Shown one piece after another: positions 8,381 through 13,921 of a stretch of 14,892 bases of DNA (the stretch's first letter is position 1; the number at the start of each line of letters is the position of its first letter). Position numbers and translations under genes: made by a program. Source of the stretch: JAQIBY01 sp964407055 (lineage in GTDB: Bacteria; Bacteroidota; Bacteroidia; Bacteroidales; ML635J-15); assembly GCA_964407055.1 (NCBI GenBank), contig CAYOUD010000055.1, positions 1-14,892 of the forward strand, given 5' to 3'. The notes beneath the pieces were generated by a model. It saw only the letters and a program-made list of their open reading frames with translations. It was not told the origin of the DNA and did no database searches.

Positions 8381-10483
8381 ATGAAACGAATCTGGAAATA
8401 CACATTGTTTTTACCGTTGCTGGCACTAATTTCCTGCGGTAACATGACAGAAGATACAGCAAAAAATGAAGATAAACTTGTCATTAATAACAACCTGACA
8501 GAAGAAGAAATAGCTCAGGGAATTCTAACTCCCGAAGTACTTTGGAAATTCAATCGTATCGGAAGTGCAGTACAGTCTCCCGATGGAAAAACTGTGGCAT
8601 TTTCAATCACAAAATACAGCCTTAAAGAAAACAGAGGATTAACCCATATTTACCTTATCCCGATAGAAGGTGGTGATATGACACAATTAACGGATGGAAA
8701 CACAAGCTGTTATCACCCGGAGTGGATTAATGACGGAGAGCGAATTGCCTATCTTTCTTCTGACGATACCGGAACTCAGATATGGTCAGTAAGTCAGGAA
8801 GGAAACGATGCAAAAAAAATGACAGAAATTGAGGAGGGTATTTCCCACTTCGATTTTGCTCCAAACGGAGAAAAACTTCTTTTCTGTGCGGATGTTAAAC
8901 TGGAAGAAAGCACCGAGGATATTTATCCCGATTTACCGAAAGCCAATGTACATATGGCTGAAGCGTTGATGTATCGCCATTGGAATCAGTGGAAAGATGA
9001 ATCCTATTCGCATATTTTTATCGCAAAAACCGGTGAAGTTATCACCGAAGGAAAAGATATTTTAAAAGGCGAAAAATACGATGCTCCCTTATCTCCATAT
9101 TTTGATTTTTCAGAAATCTCATGGTCTCCGAATTCTGACATGATTACATACACCTGCAAAAAAATGAGCAAAAATGAATATGCAGTAAGCACAGATTCGG
9201 ATATTTATTTGTTTCATTGCGAAAGCGAAGATACCGAAAACATTTCAGCCCCAAATTCGGGATACGACAAATATTCCACATTCTCGAATGACGGAAGTAA
9301 GATTGCCTGGGAACAAATGAAAATTGCAGGATATGAATCGGACCGGACTCGCCTTGTCGTCTATGATTTGAACGATAAATCATTGACAAACTACACTGAA
9401 GATTTCGACCAAACAGTCGGATCTGTGAATTGGAGTGCTAATGATGAGGAAATCTATTTCATTTCCGGTATCAATGCAACCTATCAAATTTATAAAATCG
9501 CGCTTAACACAGGTGAAATCATCCAATTAACAGAAGGTTGGCACAATTACAACAGCATCCAATTACACAAAGACCACTTGCTGGCAAATCGAATGAGCAT
9601 GTCTCAGGCAAGCGAACTTTATATGGTGGATATGGATGGAAATGACCGTCAGTTAACAGCTGTTAACCAATTTATTTATGATGAGATAAAAATGGGTGAA
9701 GTTCGTGACGAATGGATCGAAACAACTGACGGTAAAAAAATGCTTGTTTGGTTGATTCTACCACCAAATTTTGATGAAAACAAAGAATATCCTGCAATTT
9801 TATATTGTCAGGGCGGGCCGCAATCTGCTATTTCTCAGTTTTTCTCATACCGTTGGAATTTCCAAATTATGGCAGCTAACGGATATGTGATTATCGCACC
9901 AAACCGTCGCGGACTACCAAGCTTCGGCACCGAATGGAACGAACAAATCTCCGGCGATTACGGTGGTCAAAACATGAAAGATTATCTGTCTGCTACCGAT
10001 GCAATGGCCAAAAAACCCTTCATTGACAAAAACAGAATCGGAGCAATTGGCGCATCTTACGGCGGATTTTCAGTATTCTGGCTCGCAGGACATCATGAAG
10101 GCCGCTTTAATGCATTCATATCACATTGCGGAATGTTTAATTTAGAAAGTCAATACAATGCAACCGACGAATATTTCTTTGTAAATCACGACTTAGGTGG
10201 TGCATATTGGGAAAAAGACAATGAAATTGCACAAAATTCCTATGCAAATTCACCCCACCGTTTTGTGGACAAATGGGATACTCCTATTTTGATAATTACC
10301 GGCGAAAATGATTTCCGAATTCCTTATACAGAAAGTTTGCAAGCATTTAACGCCGCACAATTAAATGGTGTTGAAAGCAAATTGCTGGTATTCCCCGATG
10401 AAACCCATTTTGTTCTCAAACCACAAAACGCTATCTTATGGCAGCGGGAATTTAAAAATTGGTTAGATACTTATTTGAAATAA
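8381..10483 (+). CDS. S9 family serine peptidase lipoprotein (DPP5/acylaminoacyl-peptidase-like)
   Basis: 700 residues. The signal peptide ends in lipobox LISC, predicting lipidation at Cys19. Residues about 45-440 form a beta-propeller of the kind that gates S9 peptidases, with repeated strands such as SPDGKTVAFS, SPNSDMITYT and SNDGSKIAWEQ. Residues about 460-700 are an alpha/beta-hydrolase with GGPQS near 476 (oxyanion-hole region), the nucleophile motif GASYGG (Ser559), Asp644 in GENDFRIPYTES and His676 in DETHF, so the triad looks complete. Such enzymes remove dipeptides or acylated residues from short peptides, here probably at the periplasmic or outer face of a membrane. Similarity to bacterial dipeptidyl peptidase 5 is my impression from the catalytic-domain sequence, not a search result. 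It lies 48 nt after the TPR lipoprotein gene and ends 17 nt before a strong hairpin. Confidence 0.93.
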   Translation: MKRIWKYTLFLPLLALISCGNMTEDTAKNEDKLVINNNLTEEEIAQGILTPEVLWKFNRIGSAVQSPDGKTVAFSITKYSLKENRGLTHIYLIPIEGGDMTQLTDGNTSCYHPEWINDGERIAYLSSDDTGTQIWSVSQEGNDAKKMTEIEEGISHFDFAPNGEKLLFCADVKLEESTEDIYPDLPKANVHMAEALMYRHWNQWKDESYSHIFIAKTGEVITEGKDILKGEKYDAPLSPYFDFSEISWSPNSDMITYTCKKMSKNEYAVSTDSDIYLFHCESEDTENISAPNSGYDKYSTFSNDGSKIAWEQMKIAGYESDRTRLVVYDLNDKSLTNYTEDFDQTVGSVNWSANDEEIYFISGINATYQIYKIALNTGEIIQLTEGWHNYNSIQLHKDHLLANRMSMSQASELYMVDMDGNDRQLTAVNQFIYDEIKMGEVRDEWIETTDGKKMLVWLILPPNFDENKEYPAILYCQGGPQSAISQFFSYRWNFQIMAANGYVIIAPNRRGLPSFGTEWNEQISGDYGGQNMKDYLSATDAMAKKPFIDKNRIGAIGASYGGFSVFWLAGHHEGRFNAFISHCGMFNLESQYNATDEYFFVNHDLGGAYWEKDNEIAQNSYANSPHRFVDKWDTPILIITGENDFRIPYTESLQAFNAAQLNGVESKLLVFPDETHFVLKPQNAILWQREFKNWLDTYLK

Positions 10484-10500
10484 ATTACTCCAATAATATT

Positions 10501-10536
10501 AAAAGCTTCTCTGAACTAAGGTTTAGAGAAGCTTTT
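10501..10536. terminator. Strong symmetric hairpin, terminator or leader attenuator
   Basis: A 16-bp stem with a 4-nt loop: AAAAGCTTCTCTGAAC, loop TAAG, GTTTAGAGAAGCTTTT. One G-T wobble is the only imperfection. A-run and T-run ends make it usable in both directions. It begins 17 nt after the S9 peptidase stop and lies in the leader of the LuxE-like gene. No TAnnTTTG box was found between it and that gene, so it may be a leaky terminator or attenuator. Confidence 0.85.
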
Positions 10537-10561
10537 AATTAATATGCCCAACACAATTGTA

Positions 10562-11542
10562 ATGAATTTTAATGCAACAGACATATTTCACATTAACAAT
10601 GAGAGTGCATTTAATGCCCTTGCAATTAAAATTTTCAATTTTCAATATCATCACAATCAAACCTACCGAAAGTATCTTGATTTATTAAAGATTAACATCT
10701 CAGAGATTCTCCATTATCAGGACATTCCCTGTATGCCGATTGATTTTTTTAAAAATCACAAAATTATGTCTATGAATTTCACGCCCGAATTGGAATTTCA
10801 CAGCAGTAAAACCACCGGAGCCAAAGCCTCGGTTCATTATGTAAAAGACACAAAATTATACAAAGCGAGTTTGACAAAAGGATTCAGGCTTTTCCTAGGT
10901 GATGCAGCATCGTATGCTATTTTCGCTTTGCTCCCGTCTTATCTTGAAAGAAAAAATGCCTCGCTGGTTCACATGGTAAAGATTTTGATGGAGGAAAATC
11001 CGAATCAAGATGGTGGTTTTTATTTGCACAATCATGCACAATTAATCAAAGACATCTGCGAAGCGCAAAAAAAAGGAAGAAAAATCATACTTTGGGGAGT
11101 CAGTTTTGCATTGCTCGACCTTGCCGAAGCCCACGCTGCTGAAATTCAAGGCATCCGCATAATAGAAACCGGCGGTATGAAAGGTAACCGACAGGAAATT
11201 ACACGAGAATCACTTCATAAAACGCTGATTGAGGCTTTTTCTCCAAGCACTATTGATTCTGAATATGGCATGACAGAATTGCTTTCGCAAGCTTGGTCAT
11301 TGAATGGAAATCCGTTCAACAGCCCGCCGTGGATGAAGATCTTCATTCGCGACATGCATGACCCACGCGCTTATCTGAAACATGGAAAGTCCGGATTAAT
11401 CAATGTGATTGATTTGGCAAACATCCATACTTGTGCTTTCATCGAAACTCAGGATATTGGAATGCAAAGTGGAAATGGATTTGAAGTGCTGGGACGCATG
11501 GACAACAGTGAAATTAGGGGATGTAATTTAATGGCGCAATAA
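10562..11542 (+). CDS. LuxE-like acyl-protein synthetase / acyltransferase
   Basis: 326 residues from this start, or 332 from the upstream ATG at 10544. I prefer 10562 because the earlier ATG lies only 7 nt after the hairpin, which would place its ribosome-binding region inside the stem. The protein resembles the LuxE family, adenylate-forming enzymes that activate a carboxylic acid and transfer it to a thiol. Visible are a Ser/Thr-rich nucleotide-binding segment SSKTTGAK (81-88), YGMTELLSQAW (235-245, typical of adenylate formers), and DIGMQSG plus LGRMDNSEIRGCNL near the C-terminus. Cys321 lies near the end, where LuxE carries its acylated cysteine, so it may be equivalent. No lux, polyketide or fatty-acid gene is nearby. 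Proteins of this type are common single genes in Bacteroidota; the physiological acyl substrate is unknown. Confidence 0.85.
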   Translation: MNFNATDIFHINNESAFNALAIKIFNFQYHHNQTYRKYLDLLKINISEILHYQDIPCMPIDFFKNHKIMSMNFTPELEFHSSKTTGAKASVHYVKDTKLYKASLTKGFRLFLGDAASYAIFALLPSYLERKNASLVHMVKILMEENPNQDGGFYLHNHAQLIKDICEAQKKGRKIILWGVSFALLDLAEAHAAEIQGIRIIETGGMKGNRQEITRESLHKTLIEAFSPSTIDSEYGMTELLSQAWSLNGNPFNSPPWMKIFIRDMHDPRAYLKHGKSGLINVIDLANIHTCAFIETQDIGMQSGNGFEVLGRMDNSEIRGCNLMAQ

Positions 11543-11565
11543 AAAAACCACTCGTTGAGTGGTTT
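11541..11565 (-). terminator. Rho-independent terminator of the tRNA-Gln pair
   Basis: A perfect 9-bp stem AAACCACTC / GAGTGGTTT (11545-11553 and 11557-11565) with a GTT loop. On the minus strand a T-run follows, giving a standard intrinsic terminator 7 nt after the tRNA-Gln(CUG) end. The A-run on the plus strand includes the TAA stop of the LuxE-like gene, so the element may also end that convergent transcript. Confidence 0.85.
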
Positions 11566-11571
11566 CCTTTG

Positions 11572-11643
11572 TTGACCTGCTAGGACTTGAACCTAAAATT
11601 CAAGAACCAGAATCTTGCGTGTTGCCAATTACACCACAGGTCA
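11572..11643 (-). tRNA. tRNA-Gln (anticodon CUG)
   Basis: 72 nt that fold as a full cloverleaf: acceptor TGACCTG/CAGGTCA, D-stem GTGT/ACAC, anticodon stem CAAGA/TCTTG with loop TTCTGGT, and T-stem TTAGG/CCTAG with loop TTCAAGT. The anticodon CUG reads CAG (Gln). The first pair is the weak U1-A72 seen in glutamine tRNAs. The 3' CCA is not encoded. It lies 8 nt downstream of tRNA-Gln(UUG) and shares its promoter and terminator. Confidence 0.97.
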
Positions 11644-11651
11644 ATTTTTTG

Positions 11652-11722
11652 TTGTCCGACAAGGATTCGAACCTTGAACGGCTGCACCAAAAACAGCTGT
11701 GTTACCATTACACCATCGGACA
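11652..11722 (-). tRNA. tRNA-Gln (anticodon UUG)
   Basis: 71 nt that fold as a full cloverleaf: acceptor TGTCCGA/TCGGACA, D-stem GTGT/ACAC, anticodon stem GCTGT/GCAGC with loop TTTTGGT, and T-stem CAAGG/CCTTG with loop TTCGAAT. The anticodon UUG reads CAA and, by wobble, CAG. The 3' CCA is not encoded. It is the first gene of a two-tRNA unit driven by the promoter at 11741-11770. Confidence 0.97.
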
Positions 11723-11740
11723 AATTCCCATTAGGGACTG

Positions 11741-11770
11741 CAAAAATATGAATTTTATTTTAAATCCAAA
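11741..11770 (-). promoter_or_regulatory. Promoter of the tRNA-Gln pair
   Basis: On the minus strand TTTG (11770-11767), an 18-nt spacer, then TATTTTTG (11748-11741), matching the Bacteroidota consensus TTTG-N(17-23)-TAnnTTTG at both boxes. Transcription would start near 11734, about 12 nt before the first tRNA. Confidence 0.8.
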
Positions 11771-11817
11771 CATTTATTTAAAAAATATTCCTCTTTTCAT
11801 ATTTGAATTTCAAATTG

Positions 11818-11825
11818 TATCTTTG
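11818..11825 (+). promoter_or_regulatory. Bacteroidota -7 box for the deacetylase gene
   Basis: TATCTTTG fits TAnnTTTG exactly and lies 58 nt before the ATG at 11884. The nearest exact TTTG (11802-11805) is only 12 nt upstream, so the -33 element is weak or degenerate (a TTTTC stretch near 11794 is at a usable distance). Confidence 0.6.
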
Positions 11826-11883
11826 CTACAAACAGTTTACTATGATTGTTTTTTAGATTAGATAGCAAAAAGATAGCCAAATA

Positions 11884-12510
11884 ATGTTAAATAAAATACC
11901 GGATTTCATCCAAAATACACCCTGGCAAAATCACTTGTGGCGCGTCCCAACAACGGAAAAGGTGCTATACCTTACTTTTGATGATGGACCAACTCCTGGA
12001 GTAACAAGCAAAACGCTTGAAATCCTGGATAAATTCAATGCAAAAGCAAGTTTCTTTTGTCTGGGAAGAAATGCTGAACATCATCCTGATTTAATTGAAA
12101 ATATCCTAAAAAAAGGACATCGGCTGGGAAACCACTCCTACTCCCATTTAAAAGGTTATCGTACTGGTACAGACATTTACCTTGAAGACGTTAAACTTGC
12201 AGCCCGTTTCTTAAAAACAAAATTATTCCGTCCGCCTTACGGAAGAATTCGGGTGAAACAAGCCAAACGCATTACAAATTATTTTCAGATAGTAATGTGG
12301 GATGTTTTAAGTCATGATTACAACCGAAAAATCTCTGCAGATAAATGCTATCGAAATGTGGTGAATTTTGTCCAACCCGGTTCAATTATTGTTTTTCACG
12401 ATTCAGAAAAAGCTGCACCCAATATGTTGAAAGCTTTACCCAAAACGCTCGAAACTTTAACAAAACAAGGATATCGATTTGATGTAATTCCTTACGAATA
12501 TGACAAATAA
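11884..12510 (+). CDS. NodB-type polysaccharide deacetylase
   Basis: 208 residues, almost entirely a carbohydrate esterase family 4 (NodB homology) domain, a metal-dependent fold that removes N- or O-acetyl groups from sugars such as N-acetylglucosamine. The motifs are in order: TFDDGP (31-36, catalytic base and metal Asp), HSYSH (84-88, metal His84 and His88), RPPYG (116-120), WDVLSHDY (139-146) and VFHDS (170-174, catalytic His172). All expected active-site residues are present. No signal peptide or membrane segment is visible, so the location is uncertain. Stop codons just upstream of 11884 fix the start. A TATCTTTG box lies upstream. The last 16 codons and stop fall within a 59-bp direct repeat whose second copy is at 12984-13042, and the gene lacks its own intact terminator hairpin. 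Substrate (peptidoglycan, capsule or other glycan) cannot be told. Confidence 0.92.
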   Translation: MLNKIPDFIQNTPWQNHLWRVPTTEKVLYLTFDDGPTPGVTSKTLEILDKFNAKASFFCLGRNAEHHPDLIENILKKGHRLGNHSYSHLKGYRTGTDIYLEDVKLAARFLKTKLFRPPYGRIRVKQAKRITNYFQIVMWDVLSHDYNRKISADKCYRNVVNFVQPGSIIVFHDSEKAAPNMLKALPKTLETLTKQGYRFDVIPYEYDK

Positions 12511-12518
12511 AAAAGCCA
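12460..12518 (+). repeat. 59-bp direct repeat, proximal copy (3' end of deacetylase gene)
   Basis: Identical over 59 bp to 12984-13042, offset 524 bp. It contains the last 16 codons and TAA of the deacetylase gene and the first bases (AAAAAAGCCA) of a terminator. The match stops where this copy continues CCTG and the other continues TCCG, so the terminator arm here is broken. Confidence 0.95.
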
Positions 12519-12571
12519 CCTGTTTTGTGCATTGCATGACCCAAATTTTGTTTTTTTTAAAAAATTGATGT

Positions 12572-12591
12572 AATTTATTGTTGTCCGACAA
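12572..12591. repeat. Near-copy of a tRNA-Gln(UUG) 3' end
   Basis: 19 of 20 bases match 11643-11662, which covers the spacer between the tRNAs and the last 11 nt of tRNA-Gln(UUG), including an exact TTGTTGTCCGACAA. It is too short to be a tRNA. It may be a remnant att-like site or chance in AT-rich DNA. Confidence 0.45.
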
Positions 12592-12601
12592 TGCTTTTGA
12601 G

Positions 12602-12631
12602 ATTCCTCCCCGCTTGCCAGCGGTTTGGAAT
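12602..12631. repeat. REP-like imperfect palindrome
   Basis: Stem ATTCC / GGAAT outside a 3-nt internal loop, then CCGCT / AGCGG with loop TGCC. It is GC-richer than its surroundings, like dispersed REP-type hairpins. Whether it recurs in the genome cannot be seen here. Confidence 0.5.
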
Positions 12632-12714
12632 GACAAGGTTTTTCAGTGTTAAGGTTGGTTGGGGAGCAATTGATTTCGGAAATTTAAAATATGTAATTTT
12701 CATACCAGTTAAAA

Positions 12715-12729
12715 GACCCTGAAAGGGTC
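12715..12729. repeat. Short hairpin GACCCT-GAA-AGGGTC
   Basis: Perfect 6-bp stem with a 3-nt loop. The flanks TTAAAA and TTTTAA extend it past a 3-nt bulge. It could act as a weak terminator or be part of a repeat element. Confidence 0.5.
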
Positions 12730-12741
12730 AAATTTTAATAG

Positions 12742-12773
12742 CCCGGGTAAGCGAGGGACGAGCGTAACCCGGG
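12742..12773. repeat. CCCGGG-armed inverted repeat
   Basis: Arms CCCGGGT (12742-12748) and ACCCGGG (12767-12773) enclose 18 nt. Each arm itself contains the palindrome CCCGGG. The GC content is far above the AT-rich surroundings, suggesting a REP-type or imported module. Confidence 0.55.
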
Positions 12774-12806
12774 TTTGAAAATTAGACATATAGAAGTTTT
12801 TGGCGG

Positions 12807-12831
12807 AAAATTTGCCTTTTCTGCAAATTTT
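12807..12831. repeat. 9-bp perfect hairpin
   Basis: AAAATTTGC and GCAAATTTT with a 7-nt loop CTTTTCT. It lies 17 nt beyond the stop (at 12849) of the possible minus-strand coding fragment, so it could be that fragment's former terminator. Confidence 0.5.
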
Positions 12832-12848
12832 ATGACAAAAATTAGAGA

Positions 12849-12983
12849 TTATTGGATGAAAGAATATTCTATATAAATGTCTTCGTTGGTATCAAAAATT
12901 GCTTTTACATGACCCAAATCCCAAGATTTAAAATCTAACTTATTAATTATCAATGACTTTTGTTTGGAGCGTCGTTGTGGTGC
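12849..12983 (-). pseudogene. Possible C-terminal coding fragment, origin unknown
   Basis: An open frame on the minus strand ends in LDFKSWDLGHVKAIFDTN and then EDIYIEYSFIQ, with protein-like composition (aromatics, balanced charge, no low complexity). It is open upstream only because it runs into the 59-bp repeat copy, where the reading is antisense to the deacetylase end. That suggests the 3' end of a lost gene cut at the repeat junction. I do not recognise the family. It may be a chance frame. Confidence 0.3.
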
Positions 12984-13042
12984 ACAAAACAAGGATATCG
13001 ATTTGATGTAATTCCTTACGAATATGACAAATAAAAAAGCCA
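12984..13042 (+). repeat. 59-bp direct repeat, distal copy with intact terminator
   Basis: Identical to 12460-12518. It encodes the same 16 C-terminal codons and stop but has no deacetylase sequence upstream. Unlike the proximal copy, it runs directly into the complete hairpin at 13036-13065, which suggests it is the original 3' end of the deacetylase gene. Confidence 0.95.
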
Positions 13043-13065
13043 TCCGATAACCAGCGGATGGCTTT
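13036..13065. terminator. Bidirectional terminator between convergent genes
   Basis: 11-bp stem AAAGCCATCCG / CGGATGGCTTT with loop ATAACCAG. On the minus strand a T-run follows, ending the T9SS cargo gene 21 nt after its stop. In the plus direction it would end transcripts coming from the deacetylase, but it is now displaced more than 500 bp from that gene. Confidence 0.85.
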
Positions 13066-13085
13066 AATCAATAAATTCAATTTCA

Positions 13086-13829
13086 TTATCTTGACTTCAT
13101 CAATCGTAAAATTTCTTTTTTCCCATTCAACTGTATCGAATAAATGTACGTTCCTGCACATAAATTACTTCCGGCAAAATGAAACCGATTCAATCCCAGA
13201 CTAACGGCTAAATCTTCCTTGTAAACCAAATTTCCCAACACATTATACACCTCCAATTTCGCATTTCCTTGCTGAGCAGATTCAAGCTCTATTTGAGTCT
13301 GTTCAGAAAACGGATTCGGAAATGCTGCTTTTGCGCTAAACACATCAATGCTTTTAGGTAACCCAACTGGGGCATCAACAAAAATAGACATGGAAGTATC
13401 ATCAACTTGTTGCGTTGATGCAATAGGAGTTCCAAAGAAATCAATGTATGGAGTGATGTATAAAATCATTGGAAATTCACCTTGCTCGGTGGGTTCGCCA
13501 TACAGATTCACGCAATATCTGGTGTCCGGGTTTGTCACTAAAAATTCTTCTTCATTTTTATACCAGTTCATTCCGGGAGGTAAACCAACCACAGAATCAA
13601 TAACAATGGAATGAATAACATCGAAACCCGCATAAGAATCCGGTGGAATAATTGTAACCGTATAGTCATAATTTTCAAACTGAATTGCATCTGGTAAAGG
13701 CAAAGGCACAACTTCTCCAGGATTTGCAGTGTCTTCAACTGTAGGGTCGGGAGTGCAATCTTGTGCTGCACTATACATAAACACTCCTGAAAGCAGCATG
13801 ATTAAAGAAAAAAGATATATTTTTTTCAT
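13086..13829 (-). CDS. T9SS type A sorting-domain secreted protein with Ig-like domain
   Basis: 247 residues from the ATG at 13829. A classical signal peptide (MKKIYLF..., cleavage near SAAQ, about residue 23) leads into about 140 residues. This middle part contains GLPPGMNWY and NLYGEPTEQGEFPMILYI, like putative Ig (He_PIG-type) domains. The last 80 residues form a type A T9SS C-terminal domain: AFPNPFSEQ, LEVYNVLGNLV, LCAGTYIYSI and final LMKSR. Such proteins cross the inner membrane by Sec and the outer membrane by T9SS, then are secreted or surface-attached. The frame stays open to 13925, but a strong promoter at 13854-13883 lies inside that extension and the signal peptide begins at 13829, so the longer start is wrong. 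No catalytic motif is visible; an adhesive or structural role is a guess. Confidence 0.92.
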   Translation of the reverse strand: MKKIYLFSLIMLLSGVFMYSAAQDCTPDPTVEDTANPGEVVPLPLPDAIQFENYDYTVTIIPPDSYAGFDVIHSIVIDSVVGLPPGMNWYKNEEEFLVTNPDTRYCVNLYGEPTEQGEFPMILYITPYIDFFGTPIASTQQVDDTSMSIFVDAPVGLPKSIDVFSAKAAFPNPFSEQTQIELESAQQGNAKLEVYNVLGNLVYKEDLAVSLGLNRFHFAGSNLCAGTYIYSIQLNGKKEILRLMKSR

Positions 13830-13853
13830 AATAAAAATAATTGGTTTCCGAAT

Positions 13854-13883
13854 CAAAGTTAGGGATTTTTTAGAAAAAACAAA
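13854..13883 (-). promoter_or_regulatory. Promoter of the T9SS cargo gene
   Basis: On the minus strand TTTG (13883-13880), an 18-nt spacer, then TAACTTTG (13861-13854), fitting TTTG-N(17-23)-TAnnTTTG with the same spacing as the tRNA promoter. Transcription would start near 13847, about 18 nt before the ATG at 13829, so the gene is transcribed independently of the PLP enzyme upstream. Confidence 0.8.
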
Positions 13884-13921
13884 TTTTATTTCGTTATTCT
13901 TCGATAAAATAAAAATCGCAA

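Larger units (their letters stand above)
12519..12983. other. 465-bp hairpin-rich insert between the direct repeats
   Basis: Gene-poor DNA between the two 59-bp copies. It opens with TGTTTTGTGCA (12521-12531), the exact reverse complement of TGCACAAAACA (12981-12991), which straddles its other edge, so the segment has 11-bp inverted ends. Inside are four hairpins (listed separately), a near-copy of a tRNA-Gln 3' end (12572-12591), CATGACCCAAAT twice (12535-12546 and 12908-12919), and a possible truncated coding fragment on the minus strand. It may be an integration scar, a small non-autonomous element, or a template-switch product. No intact gene is supported. Confidence 0.6.

Noticed and set aside
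11559..11861. Plus-strand open frame of 100 codons across the tRNA genes
   Set aside because: It reads antisense through both tRNA-Gln genes and their promoter and resembles no protein.
12984..13031. A second deacetylase gene or pseudogene at the distal repeat
   Set aside because: Homology stops sharply at the 59-bp repeat edge; no deacetylase motif lies upstream, so it is only a duplicated 3' end.
12943..13161. Minus-strand open frame spanning the distal repeat and the terminator
   Set aside because: It runs through the terminator hairpin and overlaps the 3' end of the T9SS cargo gene in another frame.
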